A stretch of 64,000 bases of DNA from an uncultured Clostridia bacterium (GTDB lineage: Bacteria > Bacillota > Clostridia > TANB77 > CAG-508). The notes under the pieces are model-generated. The model saw only the letters and a list, made by a program, of their open reading frames with translations. It was not told the origin of the DNA and ran no database searches. This document shows positions 22,906 through 32,883 of this stretch, one piece after another. Made by a program: the position numbers and the translations under genes. Position 1 is the first letter of the stretch. Every line of letters begins with the position of its first letter. The DNA is taken from the NCBI GenBank assembly GCA_934141555.1, contig CAKPCK010000004.1, positions 38,698 through 102,697 of the forward strand. The letters are read 5' to 3'.

Positions 22906-24594
22906 TTATATTGATTTCATAATATCTTTAATATTAATTTGAATACTATCAACACCATTAAATAAATTTATTTCCAAATTTCCTGCAATATCAACTCTAT
23001 CACCAATTCTATACATATCTGCTAATGCTCCCATGTTAAAACCTATTGCATTAATTATATTTTTATTATCCTTTACAGATAATCTTAAATGTTTTCCATC
23101 TGATAGAGATCTTATTGAATCTATTTTCAAATTTCTAAATGCAAATATTGGCATTTTATTAGCTTCACCAAATGGTTCAAGTTCTTTTAAACTATCTACC
23201 ATTTCTTTATTTACATCATCAAGTTTTATTTCTGCATCAAGATTTAGAATTGGAATTATTTTATCAACTTCTTTTTCTTTGGCTATTTTTTCAAATTCTT
23301 TTTTAAATTCTTCAATTTTATCTTTATTTATATTTATTCCTATTGCCATAGCATGCCCACCAAATTTATCTATTGTATCATTACATTCCATTAATGCTTC
23401 GTGTAAATCAAATCCAGGTACACTTCTTCCAGATCCTTTACATTCTCCATTTTCTTCACATAATAGAATACTTGGCTTAAAATATAATTCTGTTATTTTT
23501 GATGAAACTATTCCTATAACTCCATGATGCCATCCTTTTCCAGATACTACTATCGTATTTTTTCTCTCAAGTCCTTCTTTTTCTATTTGCTCTACTGCCT
23601 CATTATAAATATTTTTTTCTATTTCTTGTCTTGTTTTATTGTATTCATTAATTTTTTGTGTTAATTCTTTTACTTGATTTACTTCTTTTGATAACAATAA
23701 ATTTAATGCTTCTTCTTGATGTCCCATTCTTCCACATGCATTAATTCTTGGTGCTACTCCAAATGATATTGTTGTTGAATTTATTTTTGAATAACCACAA
23801 CTTTGCAATATTTCTTTTAATCCCAAATTCTTTGTTTGTTCTACTAATTTTAATCCTAATTTTACAATTACTCTATTTTCATCTGTTAATGGTACTATAT
23901 CTGATATTGTTCCAACACAAACTATATCTAAATATTTTAAATATTCTTTTTGGTCTAATCCCAATTTTATGCTTAATGCTTGTATTAATTTAAATACTAC
24001 TCCAACCCCGGCTAAATTTCTACATTCATATTTATTATCTTTTCTTTTTGCATCTACTACTGCTATTGCTTTTGGTAATTCTTCTGCAGGTTCATGGTGA
24101 TCTGTTACAATTGTTTCAATTCCAAATGTTTTGGCATATTCTACTTCTTCTACTGCTGTTATTCCACAATCTACTGTTATCATTAATTTGTTTCCTTGTT
24201 TTGCTATTTCTTCCATTGCTGTTTTATTTAATCCATATCCTTCATTTAATCTATTTGGAATATATACATTTACTTGTATTCCTCTTTCTTCAAGAAAACT
24301 TTTTAATACTGTTACACTTGTAATTCCATCAACATCATAATCACCATATATTATTATTTGTTCTTTTTTTTCTATTGCTTTTAATATTCTTTCAACAGCT
24401 TTTTCCATATCTGGCATTCCAAATGGATCATAAAAATCACTTCTTTTTGGATTTAAAAATTTTGTTATTTCTGCTTCTTCTATTATTCCTCTATTTGTAA
24501 GTAATGTTGATAATAATTTATTTAATTTGTATTTTTTTTGTAATTCTTCAACTTTCTCTTCATTCGTTTGGTATATTTCCCATTTCTTATTCAT
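22906..24594 (-). CDS. recJ: Single-stranded-DNA-specific exonuclease RecJ
   Basis: 562 residues. DHH phosphoesterase motifs IIYGDYDVDGITSV, ITVDCGI and IVTDHHE, then the DHHA1 domain and an OB fold at the end. RecJ degrades single-stranded DNA 5'-3' in recombination and base-excision repair. Length is normal for Firmicutes. recJ before rel is a frequent clostridial order. Confidence 0.95.
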   Translation of the reverse strand: MNKKWEIYQTNEEKVEELQKKYKLNKLLSTLLTNRGIIEEAEITKFLNPKRSDFYDPFGMPDMEKAVERILKAIEKKEQIIIYGDYDVDGITSVTVLKSFLEERGIQVNVYIPNRLNEGYGLNKTAMEEIAKQGNKLMITVDCGITAVEEVEYAKTFGIETIVTDHHEPAEELPKAIAVVDAKRKDNKYECRNLAGVGVVFKLIQALSIKLGLDQKEYLKYLDIVCVGTISDIVPLTDENRVIVKLGLKLVEQTKNLGLKEILQSCGYSKINSTTISFGVAPRINACGRMGHQEEALNLLLSKEVNQVKELTQKINEYNKTRQEIEKNIYNEAVEQIEKEGLERKNTIVVSGKGWHHGVIGIVSSKITELYFKPSILLCEENGECKGSGRSVPGFDLHEALMECNDTIDKFGGHAMAIGININKDKIEEFKKEFEKIAKEKEVDKIIPILNLDAEIKLDDVNKEMVDSLKELEPFGEANKMPIFAFRNLKIDSIRSLSDGKHLRLSVKDNKNIINAIGFNMGALADMYRIGDRVDIAGNLEINLFNGVDSIQINIKDIMKSI

Positions 24595-24650
24595 TATAAA
24601 TTTTGTTCCTTTCTCTATAGTAAAAATTCTAGCCTTATTTTATTCTATAA

Positions 24651-24685
24651 TAATAAAAATAGCAAGAAAATTCTTGCTATTTTTC
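24651..24685 (-). terminator. recA terminator
   Basis: AAATAGCAAGAA and TTCTTGCTATTT arms with flanking A/T tracts, 20 bases after the recA stop. Confidence 0.8.
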
Positions 24686-24706
24686 TGGATTTTTATAATT
24701 CAAAAA

Positions 24707-25771
24707 TTACTCTTCATCTATTGGTTCTGTATCTTCTTCATCATCAGATGGAAGTTCTTCTCCTAAACTTTGTTCAAATGCTTTTGCAAAATTATCTCTA
24801 ACTTTTTTCTCTATTTCGTCCATTATATCAGGATGTTCTTCTAAATATCTTTTTGCATTTTCTCTACCTTGACTAATTCTTTGACCATTATAACTAAACC
24901 ATGCACCACTCTTTTCTACAATGTTTAAATTAACTGCCATATCTAGTATATTTCCTACTTTTGATATTCCTTTTCCATATAATACATCAAATTCTGCTTC
25001 TCTGAATGGTGGAGCTACTTTGTTTTTTATAACTTTTACTCTTACTCTGTTTCCTATGACTTGTCCATCTTGTTTCATCATTTCTGTTTTTCTTATATCC
25101 ATTCTTACTGATGCATAGAATTTTAATGCTCTACCACCTGTTGTTGTTTCTGGGTTTCCAAACATTACTCCTATTTTCTCTCTTAATTGGTTAATAAATA
25201 TAAGTACTGTTTTTGATTTATTTATTGCTCCAGCTAATTTTCTTAATGCTTGTGACATTAATCTTGCTTGAAGACCCATATGTGAATCACCCATTTCACC
25301 ATCTATTTCAGCCTTTGGTACTAATGCTGCAACAGAGTCTACTACAACTACATCTAATGCTCCACTTCTTACTAATGCTTCTGTTATTTCTAATGCTTGT
25401 TCTCCTGTATCTGGTTGTGATACTATTAAATTATCTATATCTACTCCTAATTTTCTTGCATATACTGGGTCTAAAGCATGTTCTGCATCTATAAATGCTG
25501 CTTCTCCACCCATTTTTTGTGCTTCTGCTATAATATGTAATGCCAATGTTGTTTTTCCTGAAGATTCTGGTCCAAATACTTCAATAATTCTTCCTCTTGG
25601 TACTCCCCCAATTCCTAATGCTATATCTAAACTTAAAGCTCCTGTTGGTATTGCTTCTACCTCCATTGCTTTATATTCTCCTAATTTCATTACTGATCCT
25701 TTTCCAAATTGTTTTTCTATTTGGCTCATTGCAACTTCTAGTGCTTTTCTTTTTTCTGCGTTTTCTCCCAT
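24707..25771 (-). CDS. recA: Recombinase RecA
   Basis: 354 residues. Walker A GPESSGKTT, LDIALGIGGVPRGRI, the VVVVDSVAAL Walker B and FINQLREKIGVMFGNPETTT loop are all present; the tail is acidic. RecA forms filaments on single-stranded DNA, drives strand exchange and triggers LexA self-cleavage. A promoter with an overlapping LexA-box-like site lies upstream. Single-gene unit with its own terminator. Confidence 0.98.
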   Translation of the reverse strand: MGENAEKRKALEVAMSQIEKQFGKGSVMKLGEYKAMEVEAIPTGALSLDIALGIGGVPRGRIIEVFGPESSGKTTLALHIIAEAQKMGGEAAFIDAEHALDPVYARKLGVDIDNLIVSQPDTGEQALEITEALVRSGALDVVVVDSVAALVPKAEIDGEMGDSHMGLQARLMSQALRKLAGAINKSKTVLIFINQLREKIGVMFGNPETTTGGRALKFYASVRMDIRKTEMMKQDGQVIGNRVRVKVIKNKVAPPFREAEFDVLYGKGISKVGNILDMAVNLNIVEKSGAWFSYNGQRISQGRENAKRYLEEHPDIMDEIEKKVRDNFAKAFEQSLGEELPSDDEEDTEPIDEE

Positions 25772-25817
25772 GTTTGTATCTTTCCTTTCTTGAGACTGTT
25801 TTTTTACGTCTCTTTTC

Positions 25818-25867
25818 TAAACTTTTGTTCGATATCTATATTATATCGTTTTTTATTTTTTTGTCAA
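25818..25867 (-). promoter_or_regulatory. recA promoter with LexA box
   Basis: On the minus strand TTGACA (25862-25867), a 16-bp spacer and TATAAT (25840-25845) are followed 8 bases later by CGAACAAAAGTTTA (25818-25831). This is close to the Gram-positive LexA consensus CGAAC-N4-GTTCG, with the second half degenerate. It sits at the transcription start, so LexA would block initiation. Confidence 0.75.
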
Positions 25868-25900
25868 GCAATTTTATGAAATTTTTTCAAACTTTTATAA

Positions 25901-27481
25901 TTAATTTTTATACCAATTATCTATATTAATAAATATATTATACCAATTAGCTGGTATACTGCCCTTTAAAGTCCAGTTACTTGCAACTTCATAATAATTA
26001 CTAAATAATCCTATATAAGGTACTTCATCATTATATATTTGTCTAATTCTTGTATACTTTTCTTTTAATAAGTCTTCTTTTGTTATATTTTTTACTTCAT
26101 TCATTATTGAACTTAATTCTTCATTTGAAAAGTTTGCTAAATTTCCATCTCCAAAAAATGTTTCTAAATTTGGACTTAATGATAATGTTACACCTGTTAA
26201 TATCATATCATAATTTTTATTTTCTAAATATGATTGATATTGATTATCTGTTGCCTTTATAAGTGTTACTTTCATTCCAATCTCTTCTAGATTACTTTTT
26301 ATTATATCTGCAATTGCAACTCTTGTATCATTAGATGCTTGAACTACAAGTTTAAAATTTATTACTTTTGTACTATAATTAATATATTGTTGCCATCTAT
26401 TATATTTATATTCCCATCCATTATCTTCTAGTATCTGAATTGCTGTATCTACATTATATGATGTATCTGCTTTATCTCCTTGTAACCAATTTCCATAGTC
26501 TAAGAAATAATCTTGTATTATATATTTTCCTCCATATACTTGTGATATTATGCTTTCTCTATTTATTGCTCGTGAAATTGCTTGTCTAACCTCTTTATTG
26601 GCTAATACTTGATTTTGCGTATTTATTGCTAGAAAGTCAAATTCTCTTCCGTTTGATTCAGCTTTATTATAACCTATCGTTCCTATATAATTTTCAATTC
26701 CTATATTATTTGTTGTTATTAAATCTATTTTTCCTAATTTGAATGAATTATACATTTCTCCAACATTTGAATATTTGGTTATAGTTATTTTTTCAAGTGT
26801 TAATTCTGCTCTTTTATAATTCTCATTTTTTTCAAGTACGAGCATATCAGCATTATTTCTAGTTATCTTATATTTTCCTGTTCCTATTGGTGCATTATTA
26901 CTTGATCCATAAACAAAATCTTGTCCTTCATAATTTTTTTTACTCATTATAGGAAATATTAAATTGTATTCAAAAAATGGTATTTCTTGGTCTAAAATTA
27001 TTCTTATAGTATTATCATCAACTTTATTTACTTCTGTTATATGTTTAAGGTTTTCTGAATATATTGAATCTATCTTAGATAAATTTTCTATTGTAAAAAT
27101 AACATCATCTGCAGATAAACTATTACCATCTGACCATTTTATTGATGTATCTATTTTTATTAAATATTTGTTTTCAGAAGTTTTTGCCCAATCTTTTGCT
27201 AAACATTTTTCAAGTTTATATTCACTTGTTAATTGAAATAATGGTTCATATATTATTTTGGTTATTTCTTGAACTTGTTTATTTTTACTTAATAATGGAT
27301 TTATCGTATCAAATTCTGCTATTCCTAGTTTTATTTCTTTTCCTATATCATCTTCTTTAGTTATTGTTGTTTGTTCTTCTTGTGATTCATTTTTCTTTTC
27401 TTCATTTAATTTATATGCAACTAGTATTATTATTCCAACTATAAATATTATAAATATATATTTTGCAAAATTGCTTTTCAA
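25901..27481 (-). CDS. Family 5 extracellular solute-binding protein (peptide/nickel type)
   Basis: 526 residues. An N-terminal hydrophobic segment (about 8-23) lacks a lipobox Cys, so it is anchored by a helix or secreted. The SBP_bac_5 domain follows: LAKDWAKTSENKYLIKIDTS, IKWSDGNSLSADDVIFT and VRQAISRAINRESI. Such proteins deliver oligopeptides to an ABC importer, but no permease or ATPase gene is adjacent. An orphan binding protein between recA and spoVS; ligand unknown. Confidence 0.85.
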   Translation of the reverse strand: MKSNFAKYIFIIFIVGIIILVAYKLNEEKKNESQEEQTTITKEDDIGKEIKLGIAEFDTINPLLSKNKQVQEITKIIYEPLFQLTSEYKLEKCLAKDWAKTSENKYLIKIDTSIKWSDGNSLSADDVIFTIENLSKIDSIYSENLKHITEVNKVDDNTIRIILDQEIPFFEYNLIFPIMSKKNYEGQDFVYGSSNNAPIGTGKYKITRNNADMLVLEKNENYKRAELTLEKITITKYSNVGEMYNSFKLGKIDLITTNNIGIENYIGTIGYNKAESNGREFDFLAINTQNQVLANKEVRQAISRAINRESIISQVYGGKYIIQDYFLDYGNWLQGDKADTSYNVDTAIQILEDNGWEYKYNRWQQYINYSTKVINFKLVVQASNDTRVAIADIIKSNLEEIGMKVTLIKATDNQYQSYLENKNYDMILTGVTLSLSPNLETFFGDGNLANFSNEELSSIMNEVKNITKEDLLKEKYTRIRQIYNDEVPYIGLFSNYYEVASNWTLKGSIPANWYNIFINIDNWYKN

Positions 27482-27644
27482 TTTTATATCATCCCTTTTT
27501 CATAAATTTTCTTATGCATAGTTATAATACATTATAAAACAAGTTTTTTCAAGTATTTTAATTCATTTTTCAAATCTAATATTTTTTATTATATTGTATA
27601 AAAAATAGGAGCCAATAACTAATAGCCCCCATTTAAATTTATAT

Positions 27645-27908
27645 TTATTTTCTTGATTCTACAATCAGTTTTATTCCTGTTCTATCTTCCCCTTCAACTT
27701 CTACTTCAGCAAAAGCTGGTATGCAAACTAAGTCAACTCCTGATGGTGCTACAAATCCTCTTGCTATCGCTACTGCCTTTACTGCTTGATTTAGAGCTCC
27801 TGCTCCAATTGCTTGCATTTCTGCTTTGTTTGATTCTTTTACTAATCCAGCTATAGCTCCTGCTACTGAATTTGGATTAGATTTTGATGAAATTTTTAAG
27901 ATTTCCAT
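27645..27908 (-). CDS. spoVS: Stage V sporulation protein S, SpoVS
   Basis: 87 residues, full length: MEILKISSKSNPNSVAGAIA, then IGAGALNQAVKAVAIARG and VDLVCIPAF. SpoVS is an Alba-fold protein that affects sporulation stage V and septation. A single-gene unit, as in many Clostridia. Confidence 0.95.
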   Translation of the reverse strand: MEILKISSKSNPNSVAGAIAGLVKESNKAEMQAIGAGALNQAVKAVAIARGFVAPSGVDLVCIPAFAEVEVEGEDRTGIKLIVESRK

Positions 27909-28039
27909 TTCTCTTTTGCCTCCTATAATTATTTTTTTGTTGTTGCAACTTTTACATTTTGTATTTTACATTATTTAGGAGGTCATGTCTAGTAGTTTTT
28001 GGAAATTTTTAGAAATCTTTATTACAAGTTTCGACAGAA

Positions 28040-28813
28040 TTATCTAATATATATTCTCTTTATGTCTGTTACTTTTGATGTTGTATCATCTATGTTGAAT
28101 ATTACTGCATTTAGTATACATTCTCCTTCAGCTAATTTATATTTTTCTGGAAGTGTTGTTTCAAATCTTTTTATTGATGCTTGTGCATCCATTCCAATTA
28201 CAGAGTTCTTTGGTCCTGTCATTCCTATATCTGTTATATAACCTGTTCCATTTGGTAAAATTTGTTCATCTGCTGTTTGTACATGTGTATGTGTACCAAA
28301 TATTGCTGTTATTTTTCCATCTAAATATCTTGCCATAGCAATCTTCTCAGCTGTTGCTTCTGCATGAAAATCTATAATTATTATATCTACTTGGTCTTTT
28401 ATTTCTTCTACCATATCTTTTGCCATAATAAATGGATTTTCTGTTAATATATTTATATCAACTCTTCCCATAAAATTCATTACAGCTATTTTCTTTCCAT
28501 TACATTCATAAATTCCAATACCTTTTCCTACAACTCCTTTTGGATAATTGGCTGGTCTTAATAATTGTGGATGGTCTATAAATTTAAATATATCTTTCTT
28601 TCCCCATGTATGATTTCCCATTGTTACTACATTTGTTCCAGCACTTAACATATCATTAAAATTTCTTTCATTTATTCCCATTCCACCTGCTGAATTTTCT
28701 CCGTTTGTTATTACAAAATCTATGTTTTCTTCTCTTTTTATTCTTGGTAATTCTTCTTTTAATTTTCGAACTCCTGATTCTCCAACTATATCACCTACTG
28801 CTAATATTCTCAT
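28040..28813 (-). CDS. ymdB: YmdB family metallophosphoesterase
   Basis: 257 residues. Two-metal calcineurin-like site: ILAVGDIVGESG, NGENSAGGMG, GNHTWGKKD, DFHAEATAEK and FGTHTHVQTADE. In Bacillus YmdB hydrolyses 2',3'-cyclic nucleotides and affects biofilm and motility gene choice. Often located near spoVS in Firmicutes, as here. Confidence 0.92.
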   Translation of the reverse strand: MRILAVGDIVGESGVRKLKEELPRIKREENIDFVITNGENSAGGMGINERNFNDMLSAGTNVVTMGNHTWGKKDIFKFIDHPQLLRPANYPKGVVGKGIGIYECNGKKIAVMNFMGRVDINILTENPFIMAKDMVEEIKDQVDIIIIDFHAEATAEKIAMARYLDGKITAIFGTHTHVQTADEQILPNGTGYITDIGMTGPKNSVIGMDAQASIKRFETTLPEKYKLAEGECILNAVIFNIDDTTSKVTDIKRIYIR

Positions 28814-28910
28814 ATTTGACCTTCTTTCTAAAAGTTTTATTTTTTACTTCGTGTTTTATTTTACCATTTTCTGGCTTGTTCGTCAAGGCAATTGATTAAG
28901 TTAAATGATA

Positions 28911-28966
28911 TAAAAAAGAACGCAAATATTACTCGAATTCGGGCACATATTTACGCTCTTTTTTGA
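28911..28966. terminator. Bidirectional hairpin terminator with palindromic loop
   Basis: AAAAAGAACGCAAATAT and ATATTTACGCTCTTTTT arms surround a loop holding CGAATTCG. Poly-A and poly-T tracts on the two sides make it usable in both directions. It lies downstream of the small gene 28995-29177. Confidence 0.7.
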
Positions 28967-28994
28967 GAAAATATTTCCTCAAATTTAACATCGT

Positions 28995-29177
28995 TTATTT
29001 TTCTTTACTATCTTTTTGCTCACTTACAAACCAACGGGCTGTATCTGGAACATATAAAGTTAGTCCATGCAAATCTCTTATTAAAGTTTTTACATCTTCT
29101 GAATAGGTTCCTGTGGATTGCTTATATTCTGGGTCTCTCCGAAATACTCTTTCATAGTTAGGAATTTTCAATTGCAT
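28995..29177 (-). CDS. Small hypothetical protein
   Basis: 60 residues: MQLKIPNYERVFRRDPEYKQ, then a helical stretch and a charged tail. GGAGG lies 7 bases before this ATG; an upstream ATG would add a hydrophobic leader without a ribosome binding site. A single-gene unit with its own promoter and terminator. No family recognised. Confidence 0.6.
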   Translation of the reverse strand: MQLKIPNYERVFRRDPEYKQSTGTYSEDVKTLIRDLHGLTLYVPDTARWFVSEQKDSKEK

Positions 29178-29232
29178 ACAAAAACCTCCATTCATATTAA
29201 ACAATGTTACTATTACAAAAATTAATATATTA

Positions 29233-29261
29233 TATATAACATCTAAAATATAATTTGTCAA
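29233..29261 (-). promoter_or_regulatory. Sigma-A promoter for the small gene 28995-29177
   Basis: TTGACA (29256-29261) and TATATA (29233-29238), 17 bp apart on the minus strand. Confidence 0.55.
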
Positions 29262-29268
29262 ATTAATT

Positions 29269-29300
29269 TAAGTGTTAGCCTCCATAGAAACTAACACTTA
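29269..29300 (-). terminator. Terminator-like hairpin after rfbB
   Basis: TAAGTGTTAG and CTAACACTTA form a perfect 10-bp stem 10 bases after the rfbB stop. The T-tract is poor. Confidence 0.6.
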
Positions 29301-29309
29301 TTTCCTTTC

Positions 29310-30275
29310 TTATTTAAGCCACTCTGGATTTGCTATATACCAATCTATTGTTTTTACAATTCCATCTTCAAATTTTGTTTCTGGTTCCCATCCAAGTTCT
29401 GCTTTTATTTTGCTTGGATCTATTGCATATCTATAATCATGACCTTTTCTATCTTCTACATATTGAATTAAGTCTTCTGATTTTCCTAATCTTTTTAATA
29501 TAAGTTTTACAATATCTATATTTCTCTTTTCATTGTGTCCACCTATATTATATCTTTCACCAGCAATACCTTTATGGAATACCATATCTATTGCTTTACA
29601 ATGATCTTCTACATATAACCAATCTCTTATATTTTTTCCTGTACCATAAACTGGTAATTTTTCATTATTCATTGCAAGTTTAATCATGTGTGGAATTAAT
29701 TTTTCATTATGTTGATATGGTCCATAATTGTTTGAACAATTTGTTACATTTACATTCATTTTATATGTTGTATGATATGCAAATGCAATTAAATCTGAAC
29801 TTGCTTTTGATGCTGAATATGGGCTACTTGGTTGTATTGGCGATTTTTCTGTAAAATATCCATCTTCTCCTAATGCACCATATACTTCATCTGTTGATAT
29901 ATGTACAAATTTGTTTTCTGAACCTTCTCCCCATTTTTGTTTTGCTGTTTCTAATAATGTATGTGTTCCTATAACATTTGTATGTGTAAATACAAATGGA
30001 TTTTTTATACTATTGTCTACATGTGATTCAGCTGCAAAATGTATTACACCATTTATGTCATATTTATCAAATATTTCTTTCATTTTTTCAAAATCACATA
30101 TATCTGCTTTTTCAAATGATATTTTATCTTTTACTTTATCTAAATTTGCCATATTTCCTGCATATGTTAATTTATCTACTACAACTACTTTGTAGTCTGG
30201 ATGTTTGTTTACAAAATATTCGACAAAATTTGCTCCTATAAATCCTGCTGCACCTGTTACTAATATATTTTTCAT
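29310..30275 (-). CDS. rfbB: dTDP-glucose 4,6-dehydratase
   Basis: 321 residues. Rossmann motif TGAAGFIGANF, the catalytic STDEVYG segment and YSASKASSD (YxxxK) are present. It catalyses the second step of dTDP-L-rhamnose synthesis, turning dTDP-glucose into the 4-keto-6-deoxy sugar. Last gene of the rfbD-A-C-B operon. Confidence 0.96.
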   Translation of the reverse strand: MKNILVTGAAGFIGANFVEYFVNKHPDYKVVVVDKLTYAGNMANLDKVKDKISFEKADICDFEKMKEIFDKYDINGVIHFAAESHVDNSIKNPFVFTHTNVIGTHTLLETAKQKWGEGSENKFVHISTDEVYGALGEDGYFTEKSPIQPSSPYSASKASSDLIAFAYHTTYKMNVNVTNCSNNYGPYQHNEKLIPHMIKLAMNNEKLPVYGTGKNIRDWLYVEDHCKAIDMVFHKGIAGERYNIGGHNEKRNIDIVKLILKRLGKSEDLIQYVEDRKGHDYRYAIDPSKIKAELGWEPETKFEDGIVKTIDWYIANPEWLK

Positions 30276-30311
30276 AATTAAATTTCTCCTTTTACATTTA
30301 TCCTCGAAAAT

Positions 30312-30890
30312 TTATATATTTTTAAATAAGTCTGTTTGTTTTAATTCTTGTAAAGATGGCCATTTTGCATCTTTTTCTGATGTTATTAAATCTTCTTTCT
30401 TTAAATCTCCCATTGGCCATTCAATTCCAACATCTGGATCATCAAATTTTAATCCACCTTCTGCTTCATGATTATATATATCATCACATTTATATGTAAA
30501 TTCAGCTTCATCTGATAATACTAAAAATCCATGTGCAAATCCTTTTGGTATCATAAACATTTTTTTATTTTCTTCTGTTAATATAACACCTTCCCATTTT
30601 CCATATGTTTTACTTCCAGGTCTTAAATCAACAGCAACGTCAAATACTTCACCTTTTATGCATCTAACAAGTTTTGCCTGTGTATTTTCTTTTTGAAAGT
30701 GTAGTCCTCTTAAAACACCTTTTTTTGATTTTGATTGATTGTCTTGTACAAAATCATAATTTAATCCTATTTCTTCAAAATCTTTTTTGCTATATGTTTC
30801 CATAAAGTATCCTCTATTGTCTCCAAATACTGTTGGTTCTATTATATATACACCATTTATTGTTGTTTCTGTTTTTTTGAATTTTCCCAT
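30312..30890 (-). CDS. rfbC: dTDP-4-dehydrorhamnose 3,5-epimerase
   Basis: 192 residues. RmlC cupin motifs: YFMETYSKKDF, GVLRGLHFQ (catalytic His), VFDVAVDLRPGSKTYGKW and IPKGFAHGFLVLSD. Third step of the dTDP-rhamnose pathway. A palindromic AGATATCTA/TAGATATCT hairpin lies between this gene and rfbA. Confidence 0.96.
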   Translation of the reverse strand: MGKFKKTETTINGVYIIEPTVFGDNRGYFMETYSKKDFEEIGLNYDFVQDNQSKSKKGVLRGLHFQKENTQAKLVRCIKGEVFDVAVDLRPGSKTYGKWEGVILTEENKKMFMIPKGFAHGFLVLSDEAEFTYKCDDIYNHEAEGGLKFDDPDVGIEWPMGDLKKEDLITSEKDAKWPSLQELKQTDLFKNI

Positions 30891-30954
30891 GTTATACTAG
30901 ATATCTAATTCTTAGCTAGATATCTCTCCTTTCTTTTGAATTAAATAATTTTTT

Positions 30955-31845
30955 CTATTCTTCACCAAATACATCGTCTGCTACATCTTTTAAATATTTT
31001 CCATAATCTGTTTTCATATATTTTTGAGCTAAATTTGATAATTGTTCTGAATTTATCCATCCTTTATCAAATGCTATTTCTTCTGGACAACATATTTGTA
31101 GACCTTGGCGTTTTTGAATTGTTTGAACAAAACTTGCTGTTTCTATTAATGCATCATGTGTGCCTGTATCAAACCATGTCATTCCTCTTCCTAATTTTTC
31201 AACTTTTAATTGTCCTTTTTTCATATATTCTTCATTTATTGATGTTATTTCTAATTCTCCTCTTGCAGATGGTTTTACATTTTTGGCTATTTCTATTACT
31301 TCATTTGTATAGAAATATAGTCCTGGTACAGCATAATTTGATTTTGGATTTTCTGGTTTTTCTTCAATTGACACAGCTTTTCCATTTTCATCAATTTCTA
31401 CCACTCCATAAGCTCTTGGATCTTTTACATAATACCCAAATATTGTTGCTTCATTTTCTCTTTCATTTGCTTCTTTTAATTTTTGTGCTAAATGTTCTCC
31501 ATAAAACATATTATCCCCTAATATCATTGCAACATTATCTTGTCCTATAAAATCTTTTCCAATAATAAATGCTTCTGCTAAACCATTTGGTTTTTCTTGA
31601 ACTTTATATTCAAATTTCATTCCCCATTGGCTTCCATCTCCAAGTAAACTTTTAAATGTTTCTAAATCTCTTGGTGTTGTTATTATTAAAACTTCTCTTA
31701 TATCTGCTTGCATTAATATTGATAATGGATAATAAATCATTGGCTTATCATATACAGGCATTATTTGTTTTGATATTGCAAGTGTTAATGGATATAATCT
31801 TGTTCCACTTCCTCCTGCTAATATAATTCCTTTTCTATTTTTCAT
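30955..31845 (-). CDS. rfbA: Glucose-1-phosphate thymidylyltransferase
   Basis: 296 residues. N-terminal GIILAGGSGTRLYPLT signature, then ILGDNMFYG and the catalytic region typical of RmlA. It couples glucose-1-phosphate and dTTP to dTDP-glucose, the first pathway step. Operon neighbours supply the other three steps. Confidence 0.96.
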   Translation of the reverse strand: MKNRKGIILAGGSGTRLYPLTLAISKQIMPVYDKPMIYYPLSILMQADIREVLIITTPRDLETFKSLLGDGSQWGMKFEYKVQEKPNGLAEAFIIGKDFIGQDNVAMILGDNMFYGEHLAQKLKEANERENEATIFGYYVKDPRAYGVVEIDENGKAVSIEEKPENPKSNYAVPGLYFYTNEVIEIAKNVKPSARGELEITSINEEYMKKGQLKVEKLGRGMTWFDTGTHDALIETASFVQTIQKRQGLQICCPEEIAFDKGWINSEQLSNLAQKYMKTDYGKYLKDVADDVFGEE

Positions 31846-31860
31846 AATACTACATCCTTT

Positions 31861-32733
31861 CTATTGTTCTATTTTTTTTGCTTCTTCTAAGTATCTTTTT
31901 AATCCATCTTTCCACTCAGGAACTTTTATTCCACATGCTTCAAGTTTTGCTTTTGACATTTGTGAATTAAATGGTCTTTTGGCTTGTGTAACTTTCATCA
32001 TTTCTATATATTGTTCTGTTGTTACAGGATTTACTTTACATGTAATTCCTTGTTCTGCTAATATTTCTTTTGTAAAATCATACCATGTTGTATATCCTTC
32101 ATTTGTAGCATTATATATTCCATAAGGTATTTTTTTCTCTATTGCTTGGTATATTATTTCTGTTAGGTCTTTTGCATATGTTGGACTTCCATGTTGATCT
32201 GATACTACATTTATTTCATCTCTTGTTGATCCTAATTTTGTCATTGTTTTTACAAAATTGTTTCCTCCAACTCCATATAACCATGCTGTTCTGAAGATGT
32301 AATATTCATCCATGTTTGCTGTTATTCCTTCTTCACCATGTAATTTTGTTTTTCCATATGCTGTTACTGGATGTTTTTCATCATCTTCTTTATAATCTTC
32401 TGATATATCTAAATTTCCGCCAAATACATAGTCTGTAGATATATGTACTAATTTTGCACCAGTTTTTTTGGCAGCTTTAGCTAAATTTGTTGGTCCATCT
32501 CCATTTATTCTGTCTGCTAAATCATAGTTTTCTTCTGCTTTGTCTACAGCTGTATATGCTGCACAATTTATTATATATTCTGGCTTTGTATTTTCTACAT
32601 ATTCCATAACTGCCTTTTCATTTGTTATATCTAATTCTGATACATCTGTTGCTATTATTTCATTTCCTTTTGCAAATTTTTCTTTTACTTCTTTGGCTAA
32701 CATTCCGTTAGCTCCTGTTACTAATATTTTCAT
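31861..32733 (-). CDS. rfbD: dTDP-4-dehydrorhamnose reductase
   Basis: 290 residues. Rossmann GANGMLAKEV, HISTDYVFGG and YGKTKLHGE (YxxxK). NADPH-dependent final step to dTDP-L-rhamnose, a precursor for cell-wall polysaccharide. First gene of the operon; a promoter and paired direct repeats precede it. Confidence 0.95.
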   Translation of the reverse strand: MKILVTGANGMLAKEVKEKFAKGNEIIATDVSELDITNEKAVMEYVENTKPEYIINCAAYTAVDKAEENYDLADRINGDGPTNLAKAAKKTGAKLVHISTDYVFGGNLDISEDYKEDDEKHPVTAYGKTKLHGEEGITANMDEYYIFRTAWLYGVGGNNFVKTMTKLGSTRDEINVVSDQHGSPTYAKDLTEIIYQAIEKKIPYGIYNATNEGYTTWYDFTKEILAEQGITCKVNPVTTEQYIEMMKVTQAKRPFNSQMSKAKLEACGIKVPEWKDGLKRYLEEAKKIEQ

Positions 32734-32772
32734 TTGAAACCTCCATTTATACTGAGTTTAAATTTCGTGATT

Positions 32773-32826
32773 ATAATATCACAAATATAAAAAAAGTACA
32801 AGTAATTATTATATGATATCACAAAT
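32773..32826 (-). promoter_or_regulatory. rfb operon promoter with two 14-bp direct repeats
   Basis: ATAATATCACAAAT (32773-32786) and ATGATATCACAAAT (32813-32826) are 13/14 identical and 40 bp apart, about four helical turns. The minus-strand promoter TTGTAC (32796-32801) and TATTAT (32773-32778) lies between them, and the first repeat covers the -10. An operator pair is plausible. Confidence 0.5.
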
Positions 32827-32883
32827 TATTTTGGACATATATCATAGATTAAATATTAGCTTGCAATATTATGTTGACATTGT

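Noticed and set aside
27600..27640. Hairpin after spoVS as a firm terminator
   Set aside because: Pairing of the GGAGCC and GGGGGC stretches needs several G-U pairs and mismatches; too weak to list.
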